A stretch of DNA of 64,000 nucleotides from Mauremys mutica (Eukaryota; Chordata; Testudines; Geoemydidae): contig NC_059079.1 in NCBI RefSeq assembly GCF_020497125.1, positions 49,673,114 to 49,737,113 of the forward strand. Reading direction: 5' to 3'. The notes beneath the pieces were generated by a model that did no database searches, was not told the origin of the DNA, and saw only the letters and a program-made list of their open reading frames with translations. Position 1 is the stretch's first letter. Each line of letters begins with the position of its first letter. Both the position numbers and the translations under genes were made by a program. Positions 32,680 to 44,187 of this stretch are shown in pieces.

Positions 32680-34390
32680 GGATTCAAGTGAAGCCCTCCT
32701 TAGCCCCCCCGTCAGTCCCCCAATACCCCCTGTCGCTGGAAGCCCGGGAGGGCATCCGCCCCATTGTCGAGGGATTCATTGCACAAAAGCTAGTCCGCCC
32801 TCAGCGCACTCCCTGTAATACCCCTATACTGCCTGTCAAAAAGCCTCCTAAAAAGGACGGAGACCCTATTCGTTGGCGCTTTGTACAGGATCTACGGGTT
32901 ATTAATCAGTATGTGGTCTCTCTTCATGCAGTAGTTCCTGATCCAGCTACTATCATCAGCCAAATCCCCTGGGATGCTGAGTGGTTCACTGTTATTGACT
33001 TAAAATCAGCCTTTTTCAGCATTCCTGTGCACCCAGACTCTCAATATCTCTTTGGTTTCACCTGGGAGGGACAAAGTTATGTCTGGCAACGACTTCCTGA
33101 AGGCTACAGAGACAGCCCCACGATTTTCAGCCAATGCCTCCGCCACGACTTGGAAGGCTTCACCAGTCCGCAGGGATCCACGTTAGTCCTATACGTAGAT
33201 GACATCCTACTAGGTAACCGCGAAGAAGCCGCCCTCCGCATCGATGGTAAGGCACTTTTATTATACCTACACACCAGAGGCCACAAGGTAGACCCTAACA
33301 AGATTCAGTGGGTCTCACAGAAGGTCCGATATCTGGGCTTCCTGTTAACCCCAGAGGGGAGACAAATGGACCCAGTCCGCATAAAGACTATCCAAAACTG
33401 CCCTCTGCCAAACACCAAGAAACAACTTCGAGGTTTCTTAGGATTAATTGGCTTCTGTCGCCCTTGGTTGCCGTCCTGCAGGGAGTTGAGCAAACCGCTC
33501 CACCGACTCACTGCTAACCTTGCTCCTGACCCTTTGCAGTGGTCCCCAGACACGATCCAAGCCTTTCAGTTACTCAAGGACAGTGTGGCCTCCTCCATGT
33601 CTCTCCGCCCCGCCAATTACAGCAAACCCTTTCACCTTTTTGTCCACGAGAGGGGCGGAATTGCTAGTGGCGTCCTTACCCAGCTGAGCGGGCCCCACCA
33701 TTTCCCGCTTGCTTTTTACTCCCAGCAGATCGACCCTGTCACTCAGGGAACCCCATCCTGCACCCGGACTCTGGCAGCAGCTGCCCTGCTGATCACAAAG
33801 GCAAAGAGCCTGACCCTGGGTCATTTTACCACGGTCTGGACCTCTCATGCCTTGTCAGCCCTTCTGCGTAGGGGCACGACCCAAGTCTTTTCGGCCCATC
33901 GTCAGCAGCAGCTAGAGGCCGAACTCCTAGAAGACACTAACCTAATTTTTGAAAGGTGTGGGCCCCTTAATCCAGCTACCTTGCTTCCTGACCTGCCAGT
34001 CCTCCAGGATCAGCACAACTGTGTGGAAGTAGTTCATAGCATCTTACAGATAAAGAACAATCTGTTTGACGTGCCACTGGACAACCCTGATTGCATCCTC
34101 TTCTCGGACGGAAGCTCCTTCTATGTTAATGGCAAGCGTTTCACCGGTTATGCAGTCACCTCTGAATGGGACATTCAAGAGGCCGCCTCACTGCCAGGCA
34201 ACTGGGGAGCCCAAGCCGCCGAACTCTATGCCCTGGCCCGAGCTTGCCAGTTGGCCGCTGGTAAGACCGTTACCATTTTTACTGATAGCAAGTATGCTTT
34301 TACCCTGTACTGGTACCCGCTGCTGAACTACAGTCGTGGGAAAGCCTCGGAGCCACTCTGGTCAAAGGCACCTGGCTTATGCCGGACGGC
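32577..34390 (+). pseudogene. pol: pol: reverse transcriptase and truncated RNase H
   Basis: The open frame runs 32577-34535; the viral part begins after the C run. RT palm motifs are intact: 'FTVIDLKSAFF' (first Asp) and YVDD at 33192-33203, with 'QRLPEGYRDSPTIF' and 'YLGFLLT' in order. RNase H shows Asp (FSDGSS), Glu (AAELYAL) and Asp (FTDSKYAF), but the rest of RNase H is missing: soon after 34305 the frame diverges and the integrase zinc region follows after only about 130 bases. A deletion with a frame change is the simplest reading. Confidence 0.88.
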
Positions 34391-34420
34391 TGAGCCTGCC
34401 TCCCTCGCTCCACATACCCC

Positions 34421-35479
34421 GTGGCAGTTCGCTGGCACCATGATAAGGGGGGTCACTACGGCACGCACGCCCTTGTGGACACCATCGCTCGCTTTTGGTA
34501 TGCTCCAGGCATTCAACCCTACTGCCTGTCAATAGTGAAAGCATGCAGCACATGTCAGCGAAATGGACCTGCTCCGCCTCTTAACAAAATTAAGGGTGGA
34601 AGACCGCCGCCTGCTGTTCCATTTCAACATCTTCAAATTGACTTTGCAGATATGCCAAAGGCTTTTGGGAAAAAGCACCTCCTTGTTTTGGTTTGCCCTC
34701 TGACTTCATGGGTCGAAGCTTTTCCTACTGCTAATTGTACTGCTGCCACAGTGGCGAAGATCCTCCTTAGAGACATTGTACCCCGTTTTGGCATCCCTCT
34801 CATACTTGATTCAGATCGCGGACCCCACTTTACTGGTAATGTCCTTGGCCGTTTAGAACAAGGACTGGGCATTTCACACTCCTTTCATACACCCTACCAC
34901 CCCCAGTCTAGCGGGAAAGTTGAGCGTATGAATAGGGAGCTTAAGCTTACATTGGCTAAATACTGTCAGGAAACAGGGTTAAAGTGGCCTCAGGTACTTC
35001 CCTTGGTCCTGTTTCACCTTCGTACTCGCCCAACCCGTGTATTGGGATTATCCCCCTTTGAACTGCTCTATGGACACCCCCCTTTCAAAGGCGGGGCGCT
35101 ACCACGTGCTGATGTTTCACTATTGGGAGGGGATCATATGACCGCGTGCCAGTTTCTCTCCCTACAGGCTCGCCTCCGTACCCTTTGGAAAGCGATCCAC
35201 CTGTTCCAACCAGGGGACTTCGTCTGGGCCAAAAAGTTCGTTCGTGGCGACGCCCTCCAGCCGAGGTTTACTGGACCCCACCAGGTTCTTTTAACAACCC
35301 AGACTGCAGTGTTCCTGGAAGGACGCAAATCCTGGATCCACCACTCCCACGTCAAGCCAGCCGTAGTGGACCACAGTGACGGACCAGCAGCCCTTGCCAC
35401 CACTGAGGACACTGCCTCTGACCAGTGGACCAGCTTACCTCTTTCAGACATCAGACTTAAATTGACTCGAAAAAAATGA
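34421..35479 (+). pseudogene. pol: pol: integrase, N-terminus interrupted
   Basis: Open for 352 codons after a TGA at 34391-34393. HHCC zinc motif (HDKGGH ... CSTC), catalytic Asp (IDFAD), Asp (LDSDRGPHF) and Glu (KVERMNREL), then a C-terminal domain with Trp-containing 'GDFVWAKKF' and 'GPHQVLL'. All catalytic residues are present. The frame start is not an ATG; integrase would normally be cut from Gag-Pol. The upstream stop and frame change disconnect it from RT. Stops four bases after the env ATG, so the pol end overlaps the start of env in another frame. Confidence 0.88.
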
Positions 35480-36429
35480 GAGGACCTTTTATTCTGACAA
35501 CTGTATGTTTTTTATTATGCCTTTTTAGTTTATTTTCTGCTTATGAAGATAATGCTTTTATTAGATATTCCCACGAGGTTAAAACTCGTATCTTAGGAAA
35601 TAGAAGTAATTGCTGGGTATGTACTCAATTTCCAGTAAATGCAGAACAGGGACTCCCCTTCACACCCATTCCCCTGACCACTGCTAATATGACTTGGATG
35701 CCACCGGCTAGAATAAAAGATCCAGTCCAACACAATCTTACATGGGACAAAACAGGAGTGCCAATTAACAGATATCTCAGGGTAACCAATCAGACAGGAT
35801 CACTGTGTTTTGTTAAAGAAAAGGGGTCAACTTTTGTGGGAACCAGTAAATGCAACATGTATTTTAATGGCACCGCCTTTAGTAAAAATCTTGGCTTCAA
35901 GCCTTGCGCATCCCACTTATCCCATATGTGGATCCCTCACCCCGATACAACTTTTTCATGGGTGGGCAAGCCTTCAGAGTCAGCTTTTAAGAAACCCTGC
36001 TCAGATCACGAGGGTGTCCAACTAATTGCTAAGGGATATACGATTGCCTTCTACAACTGCTCAAGCAGTACTACACTGCACTTTGAAAACACCACTACCA
36101 AATTGTGCCTCTGCGGTTCGCACAACGACCCCTCTGCATTACCAGGGGAACAGTGGTCCAACGGGTGGTGGGTTACCTCCTACTTTGAGAAATGGAATAC
36201 ACGAAACGCAATGTATGGAACATACTGGGTGTGCGGGCCCAAAGCTTATTACTTTCTCTCCCCTGATTGGGCAGGGTCATGTTATTTAGCGTGGCTCACA
36301 CCGCCTTCTCGCATCTCCCTCACCCCCCCGCCCATTTTCCCCACGTTCGTAACATCCGTGAAACCTTCAGAGATATCAATATCCGTGATGGTTTGTCGTG
36401 GCAATGGTGGGCTGGTCTTATTAGCTTGA
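35476..36429 (+). pseudogene. env: env surface subunit, frame broken before TM
   Basis: ATG at 35476 overlaps the pol end. Hydrophobic signal peptide at residues about 4-22, several N-glycosylation sites (NRS, NMT, NLT, NQT, NGT, NCS, NTT) and CWVC at residues 46-49, the CXXC typical of gamma-type surface subunits. The genuine frame appears to end near a run of 7 C (36323-36329), where TM continues in a different frame. I see no furin-type cleavage site near the junction. As read, no full envelope can be made. Confidence 0.85.
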
Positions 36430-36941
36430 GGGGTGGTGTCATCCGTCTACAGGGACTACTAGAATCTTTAACCAATGAAACTGCAACCCTATTTGAGAAT
36501 CAGGCCGGGGAAATGTCCCAGCTGCGCCAGTTAGCTTTGCAAAACCGAATGGCTTTAGACATAATGTTAGCAGCCCAAGGAGGAACTTGCGCCCTCATAA
36601 ATGAAGAATGCTGTGTTTTTGTAAATGACACCTACCCTGACACTTTCCAACGTACCAAACATCTAAGGGAAATGGCTAAGAACTACTCCTCTGGCCAGCC
36701 ACCTTATGATTGGTGGGGAGCCTTATGGAATTGGCTGCCTGAATTTGGGTGGGTTAAAAAACTCTTGGTGGGTGTTGTTGGGGCCATAGTAATCCTAATA
36801 ATACTGTGTTGCTGTATTCAATGTGTCCCCTCCCTCATAAACTCATGTGGGTCAGTTTATTCTTTTTCTACTTCAGCCAAAGGCCTTACTCTCTTCGAGT
36901 TGGCCCAGGCTGAAATTGCCAAGCGGCCCTTGGCTCCTTAA
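36330..36941 (+). pseudogene. env: env transmembrane subunit
   Basis: The open frame runs 36267-36941, but the first about 21 codons overlap the surface-subunit frame. Features: heptad region, the conserved stretch ending in CX6CC (gamma-type disulfide motif) near 36588-36615, a Trp-rich membrane-proximal segment, a 22-residue membrane span (LLVGVVGAIVILIILCCCIQCV) and a short tail. No clear hydrophobic fusion peptide is seen at the start, so that part is deleted or atypical. Confidence 0.85.
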
Positions 36942-36982
36942 AATGGGGTGTAGCTTTTGGTAAATAGTTATCCCAAAGCTAC

Positions 36983-36993
36983 AAATGGAGGAA
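36983..36993 (+). promoter_or_regulatory. Polypurine tract before the 3' LTR
   Basis: 'aaatggaggaa' directly abuts the 3' LTR. It is short with one T, a weak polypurine tract, but in the correct place for plus-strand priming. Confidence 0.55.
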
Positions 36994-37427
36994 TGTTGAG
37001 TCTGAACTTTTTATGAGTTTAAACTTAATCCAGACTTGATGTCTCTATCTGAAACTTTTAATCAAAGTTTTGACCTGCGAACTACTCATGACCCTTCCCC
37101 TCCCAATAAGTAGCCATAAGTAGCCATCTCCTCCTTTGTCTTCTCCAATTTGCATTTTAACCTGTTTTATCCTGTAGAATCTTGATTGATTATGCATGAC
37201 CATTATGATCTGTTAATCACTTTGTTTACTTCTGTGTATAAACATTGATGCTCACCCCTAATAAACTTGCCACACTTACTCCGAAGCTCTGCTTTTAAGC
37301 TAAGGATGGTGTGAGCCCGTTGATCAACGAATTGTTGTCTGGTCTCTGACAGATTTCTGAGCCCTATACCAACTCCGCACAAACTCGGGTGCTGGAGAGG
37401 TGAGTAGGACTTGCTTTTTACCTAACA
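36994..37427 (+). repeat. ERV 3' LTR
   Basis: 434 bp; on reading base by base I find no difference from the 5' LTR. Same TATAAA, AATAAA and splice-donor consensus. Followed by CAAG, the second copy of the target duplication. Confidence 0.93.
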
Positions 37428-37431
37428 CAAG

Positions 37432-38920
37432 CATTGTCACAAGTCTCTGTATTGTCTGTACTCTGTCTGTGAATGTCTTCTCCCACTAGAGAAGTGCCTT
37501 AAGTAAATAAAGTAAGTAAATTCCTTTAACAGATACAAAAGCTTCTATATGAAGAGGAAAGTTCAGTTGCATGAGTATGACATCTATGAAATTATTCAAA
37601 TACAGTACAAATTTAAATAGGCCATAAGTAGGACTGCTTATACAACTGCCATCACCACTCAAAAAGAGATAGGGAAGAGGAAGAAAAGAAAGAGTTAGAG
37701 GAAAAATTATCTCAGAGATATATTTTTTTCTTTACAGGATTCTAGGTTGGATTGGGGCCTTTTTTCTTGGTATTGGTAACAAATGAGTCATTTAATTTCC
37801 TACTACCCCTATCTTTGTACTGATAAGAAAATATCCCTGCTCTTCTTTCCTTCTCACATTCTTTTGTTAAGAACTCCACACCCTATAATCCAGAAGTAAT
37901 AGTTTTTTTAGGAACACTTCAGAGGATTTATTCAAAACCCATTGAACTCTGTAGAAGTGTATTGACTTAAATAGGCTTTGGATCTATCCCCAGAGAAGCA
38001 GCAATGCCATGTTGTTATATCTCATCTGATACAGGGAAAACGCCATGTTGTCTTCCTGGAAGAAAGGAGTGAGTGGGAACTGCTAGTTCCAAAATACACA
38101 CTGATTCTCCATTTAAATCTATTCTCTTTTGATAATGTCATTTCTCACCACTGATATTTAAGTATTTCCACCTACCTGCATATGTATAGGAGAAACTAAA
38201 TTACTTATATGTATATATTAATATATATACACAATTATATATACATTAATTCACCAGGTATATTTACTTCCATACTCCCATTTGTCCTCCCTTCTCCCTC
38301 CCCCCCCAAAAGGATTTTAATGTAACCCCCATCTTCCCTCACAGCTTTGTTTATGGTAATTTTGGGGAAAACAAGACTCTTAAAAGTAACTGGCATTCTA
38401 ACAGCCAAATGACACTTATGTTTCTGTGTGTGTGAGAGAGAGGATTTTCTCAACTTTAGGTTTTAAGGGAACATGTTAGCCATTATCTCTAAACACGAGA
38501 GACCAACAATAGTATTACAAATATCAAATTAAAAGTCACAAGTTCAGCTGAAACAATGCAGACCTTTTTCACTACTGCCAAATGTACTATGTATGCCTGG
38601 AAAATGTGCACCAGCTTAATGGCTAAATATACTAAGGATAGCTTGATATTACACCGAGCTGTAATGGAACGTGTCCATTTGAATCAGAGATGTACACAAG
38701 ATGGCAGCAGCAGTGTTGTAGAGAGTTCAAACACAATGTCTTTCTGGTTCATAACAAGCCTTCATGTATTCAAAGGCATTTCCAAATCCATGCTAGCTAG
38801 TATCAGACAGAAATATTTTCAACACTGTTGTTACTAGCAGGCCTCTAACACAGTTTCCCTTCTCAGTGTGGAGATTTATATTTATCTTATAATCAGGTTA
38901 AAATATGCTATGGTGAAATA
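37432..38920. other. Interval without a recognisable gene
   Basis: AT-rich; TA-rich stretch near 38200-38245. The 93-codon + frame at 38556-38837 has no recognisable feature. Confidence 0.4.
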
Positions 38921-39175
38921 GGGAAGCATTTTCAAAAATGCCTAAGTGACTTAGGAACCATTTTCAAGAGTGGCTTAGGACCATATTTTAGGCATCTAAA
39001 AGTGCAGATAGGTTTCTAGGGGGATTTTTAAAAGCCCTTAAGTGCTTATCTTCCTTGAATTCAATGGGAGTTAGGCACTTAAGCACTTTTGAAAAACCCA
39101 TAGTCTCCTATCTACATTTTAGGCCCTTAAATACCTTTAAAATATGGCCCAAAGTCACTTTTGAAAATGTTACCC
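38921..39175. repeat. Palindromic MITE-like repeat
   Basis: Left end 'gggaagcattttcaaaaatg' and right end (other strand) 'gggtaacattttcaaaagtg' are inverted. The body repeats 'cttaggcac/gcctaagtg' phrases in both directions around 'ttcaatgggagttaggc', so the whole unit folds back on itself. Common type of reptile fold-back repeat; no target duplication assigned. Confidence 0.6.
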
Positions 39176-39186
39176 ATAATCTATAG

Positions 39187-39477
39187 CAGGGGTAGGCAAC
39201 CTGTGGCACATGTGCTGAAGGTGGCACGCAAGCGGATTTTCAGTGGCACTCACTGGTCCAGGGGTCTCTGCATTTTAATTTAATTTTAAATGAAGCTTCT
39301 TAAACATTTTAAAAACCTTATTTACTTTACATACAACCATAGTTTAGTTATATATTATAGACTTATAGAAAGAGACCTTCTAAAAACATTAAAATATATT
39401 ACTGGCACGCAAAACCTTAAATTAGAGTGAATAAATGAAGACTTGACACACCACCTCTGAAAGGTTGCTAACCCCTG
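39187..39477. mobile_element. hAT MITE with CAGGGGTAGGCAACCT ends
   Basis: 291 bp. Ends CAGGGGTAGGCAACCT and (other strand) CAGGGGTTAGCAACCT. Flanked by a perfect 8-bp target duplication ATCTATAG (39179-39186 and 39478-39485). No coding capacity. Lies 11 bases from the preceding fold-back repeat. Confidence 0.92.
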
Positions 39478-39485
39478 ATCTATAG

Positions 39486-40630
39486 TATGAATTGGCTGAC
39501 ATAGTTCACATGGGCAGAGGCAGGGGAATGTGTGCATGGTTAGGGAACACATGATAGAAATATGATAGCAAAAATTATATTTAAATACAGCTGTAGTTAC
39601 CACTGTTCTAATCTCAGTATGGCAGGTCCCAAATGTCATTAAATTCTAATACATTTATTAGGATTTCTTACTCTGAGATTGAACTCTCTTAGACATACTG
39701 TATATACTGTTTTGTTGGATGATAAACATAATTGTTGGGAATTTAGCCATCCATGCCACACTGAGACAAAGAGATATTTTAATAACAATAAACCCAGTAG
39801 GATCTAAGCTTATAACCTTTTAAACATAAAGCAAAGATTTATTCTCTAGAAGTTGATTTCTCCCATTATACTTTTAGGAGGGATATGAGAGCTGCAACAG
39901 ATGAGTTGACTTGCTCTACTGTAATGTGGAAGTGTAATTTCTGCTTTGATATTCTAAAGCAGAATATAGGCAGCATGGACAAAGCCTCCGTGTTGGACCT
40001 AATCAATTTCAATATTGAACTTGATCTGGCCAAAATGAAGGTGCCTCAGATCACCGTGCCATTAATACTGATTATATAGTTTCAAACTTTGGAAAAAATC
40101 AAGTTAACATGGAAGGCCACAGCTGCAGCAACCTTCCTTCCCACTGACTGCCAGTTCATTAGTAGATACGTTTCCAAAGTAGCTGTAGAGGCCAGCGTCA
40201 TTACTACAACTTCTGTTGAAGACACCACCTCTGCATTTGTGTCCATCAATATCCACCAATTCTCTTGAAACGCCTTTAAGGACGGTTGAGATGTCACTCA
40301 TATAAAAGCCAGACTCCTGGTATGTTATGGTGGAGCTCTCAATGCGATTTAACATACAAATGTTTTAATCATGCCCCTCTGCCCTCTCCTGAGCCATCAT
40401 CTTTAGTCTTTTTAGTCCTTAAACTTGTTCCGGGGGCTATTCATTCTCTTATTTTAGTTTCAGGTTCTCCTGGTTACTTTCTTCTAATCAGAGTTGCAGA
40501 CTTATAAACACCAGAAAACATTCTTTTAGTTTTCCTGACCCACAACTCACATCCTGTCGCCCTTTCACGAGGCATAGTGCTTGTTCAAGCCCTCTCAGTT
40601 TGGCTCCTGGGTAGTTTTTCCCTTGAATAC
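39486..40630. other. Interval without a recognisable gene
   Basis: AT-rich, short spurious frames only (for example 39885-40079 on +). Nothing recognisable. Confidence 0.35.
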
Positions 40631-41041
40631 CTAACTTTTTACTTTGGCTGCCCACATCTTGGCTCCCTTGAGACTGTTGTTCACCTTCTCCCAGTTGCTT
40701 TTCTCCTCCTCTGGCTGAACTATTTGGGTCTCCAGACATTGCCTCCTACTAGGGTCAGGGCTTCTTGGTGATGGGCATTGGCAAGCCCAGTCATGTGGTG
40801 TCTGCTGCGTGGCATATTTATCACCTGCAAGTTTCTCCTGAATTTGAACCATTTCAGCAGCTGTGTGCTCACACAAGTACTGGAGCTGTATCTTCAACTG
40901 CTGGGCTTCTTGGATGCTAGTGCAGAATTTCTTCTAAAGAACACCATGTTCCTTTCTGAGCAAATTGCAACCAGGTGGCTTCTCTACTGCTCTGTGACTA
41001 ACTCCTTCTGCTTGTCCTATAGTCACTACATTTGTTCCCAT
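40631..41041 (-). pseudogene. ORF relic of unknown origin, one internal stop
   Basis: From an ATG at 41041 the - frame is open to 40631 apart from one TAG at 40936-40934 (codon 36), 137 codons in all. After the stop it reads a helix-rich stretch ('SIQEAQQLKIQLQYLCEHTAAEMVQIQEKLAG') that looks like coiled coil, then a Pro/Ser and Glu/Lys-rich end. It could be a decayed retroelement gene, a processed pseudogene fragment or chance. I do not recognise the family. Confidence 0.3.
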
Positions 41042-41577
41042 TGCTTGGTCAGTTAAGGTAAGAAAGCCTACATCTAGACCTGCAAATTGCATAACTTTTC
41101 AATAACCCTATATCAGAAGGCTTTTCACATACCTCCCCCCAGGATCACCAGAACCTTTTAACTAGCTCCATTGAGAAATCCCTTTCCCCAAGAATTTCCT
41201 TTCAGTATTCTGGGGCCTCCTGACCAAACCTTCATATACCTTATTAGGCCCAGGAGTTCCTTAACTAATTACCTGGGTGGGTGGGCAGCAGTTAATTAAC
41301 TACTTACAACTAAATCTGGATTGGCTCATTCTCCTTAGCAGAGCCTGTCACAGGTAGGCTGGTCCCTGACTCCCCTAAATGTGGGTAGGTGACATTACAT
41401 TAGATTTCTCAATAGGTTTGGTACTGTTTATGTATTAGGAGTAGTGTTCTTTTCACATATTACATAGAGTCATGACCATGAGTCTTAGCTGTTAACTTAT
41501 GAGTGAAAACCTAAAACCTAAAACAAAAACTAGTAGTCATAAGGTTTGTAGATTGGCCATTCTGAGACATTCTGAAG

Positions 41578-42213
41578 TGTGACAGACACAAAACAGTGGG
41601 GTACAGGAGTCCGGTAGAGGGCAAATATACTGGTCACTGGATGAGTAGTTTTCTGTTCCCTGAGTGACCAGAGCAGGGGCTGCACTAGAGTAATCAGGAA
41701 CCTGCTAGAACCAATTAAGGCAGACAAGCTGATTAGAACACCTACAGCCAATCAAGGCAGGCTAATTAAGGCACCTGAGTTTAAAAAGGAGCTCACTCCA
41801 GTCAGGCCAGGGGGAGCCAGAGGAGAGGAAGTGCATGTGAGGAGCTGGGACCAAGAGGTGCAAGGAGCTGAGCGGGAGCGCTGCTGGAGGACTAAGGAGT
41901 ACAAGCATTATCAGACACCAGGAGGAAGGTCCTGTGGTGAGGATAAAGAAGGTGTTTGGAGGAGGCCATGGGGAAGTAACCCAGGGAGTTGTAGCTGTCC
42001 TGCAGCTGTTACAGGAGGCACTATAGACAGCTGCAATCCACAGGGCCCTGGGCTGGAACCTGGAGTAGAGGGCAGGCCTGGATTCCCCCCAAACCTCCCA
42101 ACTCCTGATCAGACACAGGAGGAGTTGACCCAGACTGTGGGGAAGATCACTGAGGTGAGCAAATCTGCCAATAAGCGCAGGACCCACCAGAGTAGAGGAG
42201 GAACTTTGTCACA
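41578..42213 (+). repeat. LTR-like repeat
   Basis: Begins 'tgtgacagacac' and ends 'actttgtcaca' (TG...CA with inverted TGTGAC). Purine-rich body with 'ttaaaaaggagctcactcc' as a possible TATA-like region near 41788. No matching target duplication found. The 148-codon + frame inside (41831-42277) has low complexity and is not supported as a gene. Confidence 0.5.
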
Positions 42214-42830
42214 GACGCTATTGCTGCCATACAGTACATGCAGTGTCAAAGGCTATCGTACACACTCCTTAAATTAAGTACTTCTGGTACCGATGGTAGC
42301 TACAACCATCAAAACACTAGTTATCTAGCTAAGTCAAAGAATTTAAGTTGATTAAAAAAAAAACATCTACGTGTAATGCATCAAACTAATCCAACTTCAG
42401 TGGAGTCATGCCAGGAATGGATTTGTTGCAAGCTGTCTTTTGCACCTCCAGGAACTCAGTGAAGATATTGACTATGAGTCGGAAAGAGTAAAAGTGTAGA
42501 TTTAATATGTAAAACTAAAGGGTTATAAACAAACAATTAAAATAAGTATTGCATACTTCAACAAAAGGAAAAAATGTCAAGGGAAAGGATCTATTTCCCC
42601 TATTGACGCGTGGAAGTCTAATTTTTTGTGTGTTTGTATGCAATAAGGTCCTAGTCCATGACTGAGTTTCTAAGGTGCTACTTCAATATAAATATTTATT
42701 TAGATTTATAAAATTGCTAAAAGGTGCCCATCCATATTCTACATATTTAGAAATACATTAGAGCAATTAAAAATAATCCTCCATGCTCCCCATAAAAAAC
42801 AAACAAAAGCAACCTGTCCTTTATACATAT

Positions 42831-42990
42831 GCTCCCTGACTTGCGTAACTTGAATTTTGCTAAGTCGGAAATGTATACCCAACAATTATGCAAAAAACAA
42901 AAAACAAAAAACAACTATTTCTAGCTAACGTAACTTTTTCCGTAAGTGCGGATTTGTGTAAATCAGGTTTGCGTAACCCGGGGGTGGGGG
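42831..42990. repeat. Possible MITE fragment
   Basis: Phrases 'ctgacttgcgtaacttg' and 'aaatcaggtttgcgtaac', with 'ttttgctaagtcgg' and 'ccgtaagtgcgg', suggest internal inverted symmetry. Ends are not clear; weak call. Confidence 0.25.
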
Positions 42991-43046
42991 TGGGGGGGGA
43001 TCTGTAACTACAATTCTCTCATCCCTTTTCGAATACTGATTGATGC

Positions 43047-43520
43047 ATGGAAGATCAAACAATGATGTCTTCCATTATTGCTACTTTATATGGCATTCCC
43101 CATAGTAAAAGAATATCAAAGACTCAGGTTTCAGGGTCACCTGTACTTATCAAGCACCTTTTAGTCCTAAAATTCTTTTTATTGATTGATAATTCATTAT
43201 CACTTCTTATTTTTCAAGTACCCAATAGTGTATTGGCTACCTTAAAAGCACAAGGAAGAAGAGTACAGTCTAAATTCAACGTGACACAACTGGGGCTTGT
43301 AAACAGATACAGCAGGAGGAAGAGAAGGACAAGAACAACAATAAGATCACATGGTCACTTGGGCATGAACATATCTTGTTGTCTCTGTTACCTTTTCTAT
43401 CCTTTACTTTTCATTGGCTTCAGAAATGCTGGGTTTAAATATAGCAAGGGAGGTGACTTGGCAAACAGGCCTGAGGAGAATAGTACTGACACAAGCGGTA
43501 GCATCGAAGAACGTATCTGA
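43047..43520 (+). CDS. 157-codon ORF of unknown nature
   Basis: ATG to stop in AT-rich DNA, so somewhat longer than expected by chance. The middle is strongly basic (NRYSRRKRRTRTT), followed by a hydrophobic Cys/Leu/Phe stretch and a polar end. An acceptor-like 'cttatttttcaag' lies inside at about 43207-43219. No homology recognised and no flanking context; most likely chance or an unrecognised decayed element. Confidence 0.2.
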   Translation: MEDQTMMSSIIATLYGIPHSKRISKTQVSGSPVLIKHLLVLKFFLLIDNSLSLLIFQVPNSVLATLKAQGRRVQSKFNVTQLGLVNRYSRRKRRTRTTIRSHGHLGMNISCCLCYLFYPLLFIGFRNAGFKYSKGGDLANRPEENSTDTSGSIEERI

Positions 43521-44187
43521 CGATCTTCCACTTTGAAGAGATGGTAGCTCTATTTCAGCACAAGACAAAGAGGAAAATCCCTACCACACCACCTTCATAC
43601 AGCATCATTGAGGCATTTTGTTCTCATTTAAATCAACAGGGGCCAGTGTTTCTATTAGTTCCTATTAAGTTGAGAAGAAAACTACTATATATGTAAGGGT
43701 TTTTGTTTTTTGCCATTCAACAGTTGCAAATATTTTGTTTTGGTTTTGTCTATGTTTCATTTAAATAGGGGATTGTGCGTCATGGTCTGTGGATTAGGAA
43801 GAAGTTCCTCATAACTGTGCAACAGGCATGTCAAAGTCATGAAGACCAGAGACTCAGTAGAGTGCACTTCAAGATGGCACTTGCTGACTGACTTATGGAG
43901 TAGCTGGTATGACTGTAGAGCAAAGGGACTTTGTCAGCAACCAAAATAAGTTGTCCTATGGCTCTTCCCCAGTGGACATCTCTGCCTCAAGAGCAGTATA
44001 GGTCAAAGATGTTGAGACAGATTGTGCTCCTGAGTGTAACTGCCTGGCAACTGTTTTTGTTTTGTATTACTACCCTCTTATCTATACTTCTATGACCCTG
44101 TCTTCCATTTATCCCAGTGTTTTAGAATGCTGGCTATTGATTCAAAAACCCACGATCCCACATACTTGCAGGCTCTCGTGCCTATGT
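43521..44187. other. Interval without a recognisable gene
   Basis: Nothing supported; short frames only. Confidence 0.35.

Larger units (their letters stand above)
30638..37427 (+). mobile_element. Endogenous retrovirus, gamma-type (class I), defective provirus
   Basis: Two 434-bp LTRs that read as identical, a 4-bp target duplication CAAG (30634-30637 and 37428-37431), a proline-tRNA-type primer site, and genes in the order gag-pro-pol-env. Type evidence: MGQG gag start, a single CCHC knuckle, gag-pro in one frame separated by one stop, YVDD reverse transcriptase, and a transmembrane protein with CX6CC. The capsid part of gag is missing and pol and env have frame breaks, so it is not replication-competent as read. 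Identical LTRs imply a recent insertion, or gene conversion. Confidence 0.95.

Noticed and set aside
41831..42277. 148-codon + frame
   Set aside because: Lies within the purine-rich LTR-like repeat; no protein features.
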